Assembly: GCA_022865365.1 (NCBI GenBank)
Contig: JALHSW010000278.1
Location: forward strand, 1-5,249
DNA from: Acidimicrobiia bacterium
Lineage (GTDB): Bacteria > Actinomycetota > Acidimicrobiia > IMCC26256 > PALSA-555
Direction of reading: 5' to 3'
Length of the DNA stretch: 5,249 nt
Shown here: positions 5,158 through 5,249 of the stretch, in pieces
How the letters are laid out: each line of letters begins with the position of its first letter
Numbering within the stretch: the first letter of the stretch is position 1
Translations under genes and position numbers: made by a program
The notes under the pieces: model-generated
Seen by the model: the letters and a program-made list of their open reading frames with translations, nothing else
Databases searched by the model: none
Told to the model about the DNA's origin: nothing

Positions 5158-5249
5158 TCGGTTGCGGCGACGCCGGTCGGGCACGTGAGACCCGTACCGC
5201 CGATTCCGCAGTAGCCGCCGGGGTTCTTCGCGAGGTACTGCTGGTGGTA
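5154..5249 (-). CDS. msrA: Peptide methionine sulfoxide reductase MsrA, C-terminal fragment
   Basis: The minus strand reads open from the right edge for 31 codons to TGA at 5156-5154. The peptide begins YHQQYLAKNPGGYCGIGG and continues TGLTCPTGVAATE. The HQQYL-x-KNP-x-GYCGIGG pattern is the characteristic C-terminus of MsrA, the enzyme that reduces methionine-S-sulfoxide in proteins and free methionine. The two cysteines, in GYCG and LTCP, match the resolving/recycling cysteine positions near the C-terminus of E. coli-type MsrA. The catalytic GCFW cysteine lies beyond the window and cannot be checked. The fragment is too short for most gene finders at a contig edge, but the match is distinctive. 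It lies directly upstream of, and overlaps by four bases, the MDMPI-family gene. Confidence 0.9.
   Translation of the reverse strand, partial: YHQQYLAKNPGGYCGIGGTGLTCPTGVAATE

Noticed and set aside
4330..5214. Long plus-strand open frame opposite the MDMPI-family gene
   Set aside because: It overlaps the nuclease end and the whole antisense MDMPI gene, shows no domain, and the minus-strand frame has clear family motifs.
1..5249. CRISPR array, tRNA/rRNA genes, insertion sequence ends, toxin-antitoxin or phage-defence cluster
   Set aside because: I saw no spaced repeats, cloverleaf or rRNA sequence, terminal inverted repeats or transposase. The HNH protein and the secreted nuclease are isolated, on separate units, with no partner genes that would make a defence system.

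Overview
The window reads as ordinary chromosomal DNA of a high-GC actinobacterium. The GC content is high by eye, with strong G/C preference at third codon positions. Two family signatures point the same way: a DUF222/HNH protein of the kind multiplied in actinobacterial genomes (the REP13E12-like proteins of mycobacteria), and a DinB-fold enzyme of the maleylpyruvate isomerase group tied to mycothiol, the actinobacterial low-molecular-weight thiol. A class such as Acidimicrobiia would fit, but the sequence alone does not settle genus or species.

Layout from left to right. (1) 1-1115, + strand: DUF222 plus HNH nuclease-type protein, 5' end outside the window. (2) 1233-2003, - strand: enoyl-CoA hydratase/crotonase with both catalytic glutamates. 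(3) 2119-2595, + strand: small orphan four-helix membrane protein, divergent from the crotonase across a 115-bp gap and convergent on the next gene. (4) 2622-3878, - strand: 12-helix MFS exporter of the MFS_3 (EntS-like) type. (5) 3936-4445, + strand: exported staphylococcal-nuclease-type thermonuclease with a complete active site, and three tandem copies of a 15-bp in-frame unit inside its signal/anchor segment. (6) 4450-5157, - strand: MDMPI/DinB-family mycothiol-dependent-type enzyme. (7) 5154-5249, - strand: the last 31 codons of a peptide methionine sulfoxide reductase (msrA), running off the right edge and overlapping gene 6 by ATGA.

Genes alternate in strand, so the only visible operon is msrA followed by the MDMPI-family gene, whose overlapping stop and start imply translational coupling and a possible shared thiol-redox role. 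The other genes appear to be single transcription units. Two intergenic hairpins (about 1167-1192 and 2588-2619) are possible bidirectional terminators at convergent gene ends. Neither has a U-tract.

I see no tRNA, rRNA, CRISPR array, insertion sequence, prophage or attachment site, and no convincing new multi-gene system. The points most worth a second look are the msrA/MDMPI coupling, the repeat inside the nuclease leader, and the divergent nuclease/MFS start region, where neither gene has a Shine-Dalgarno sequence.
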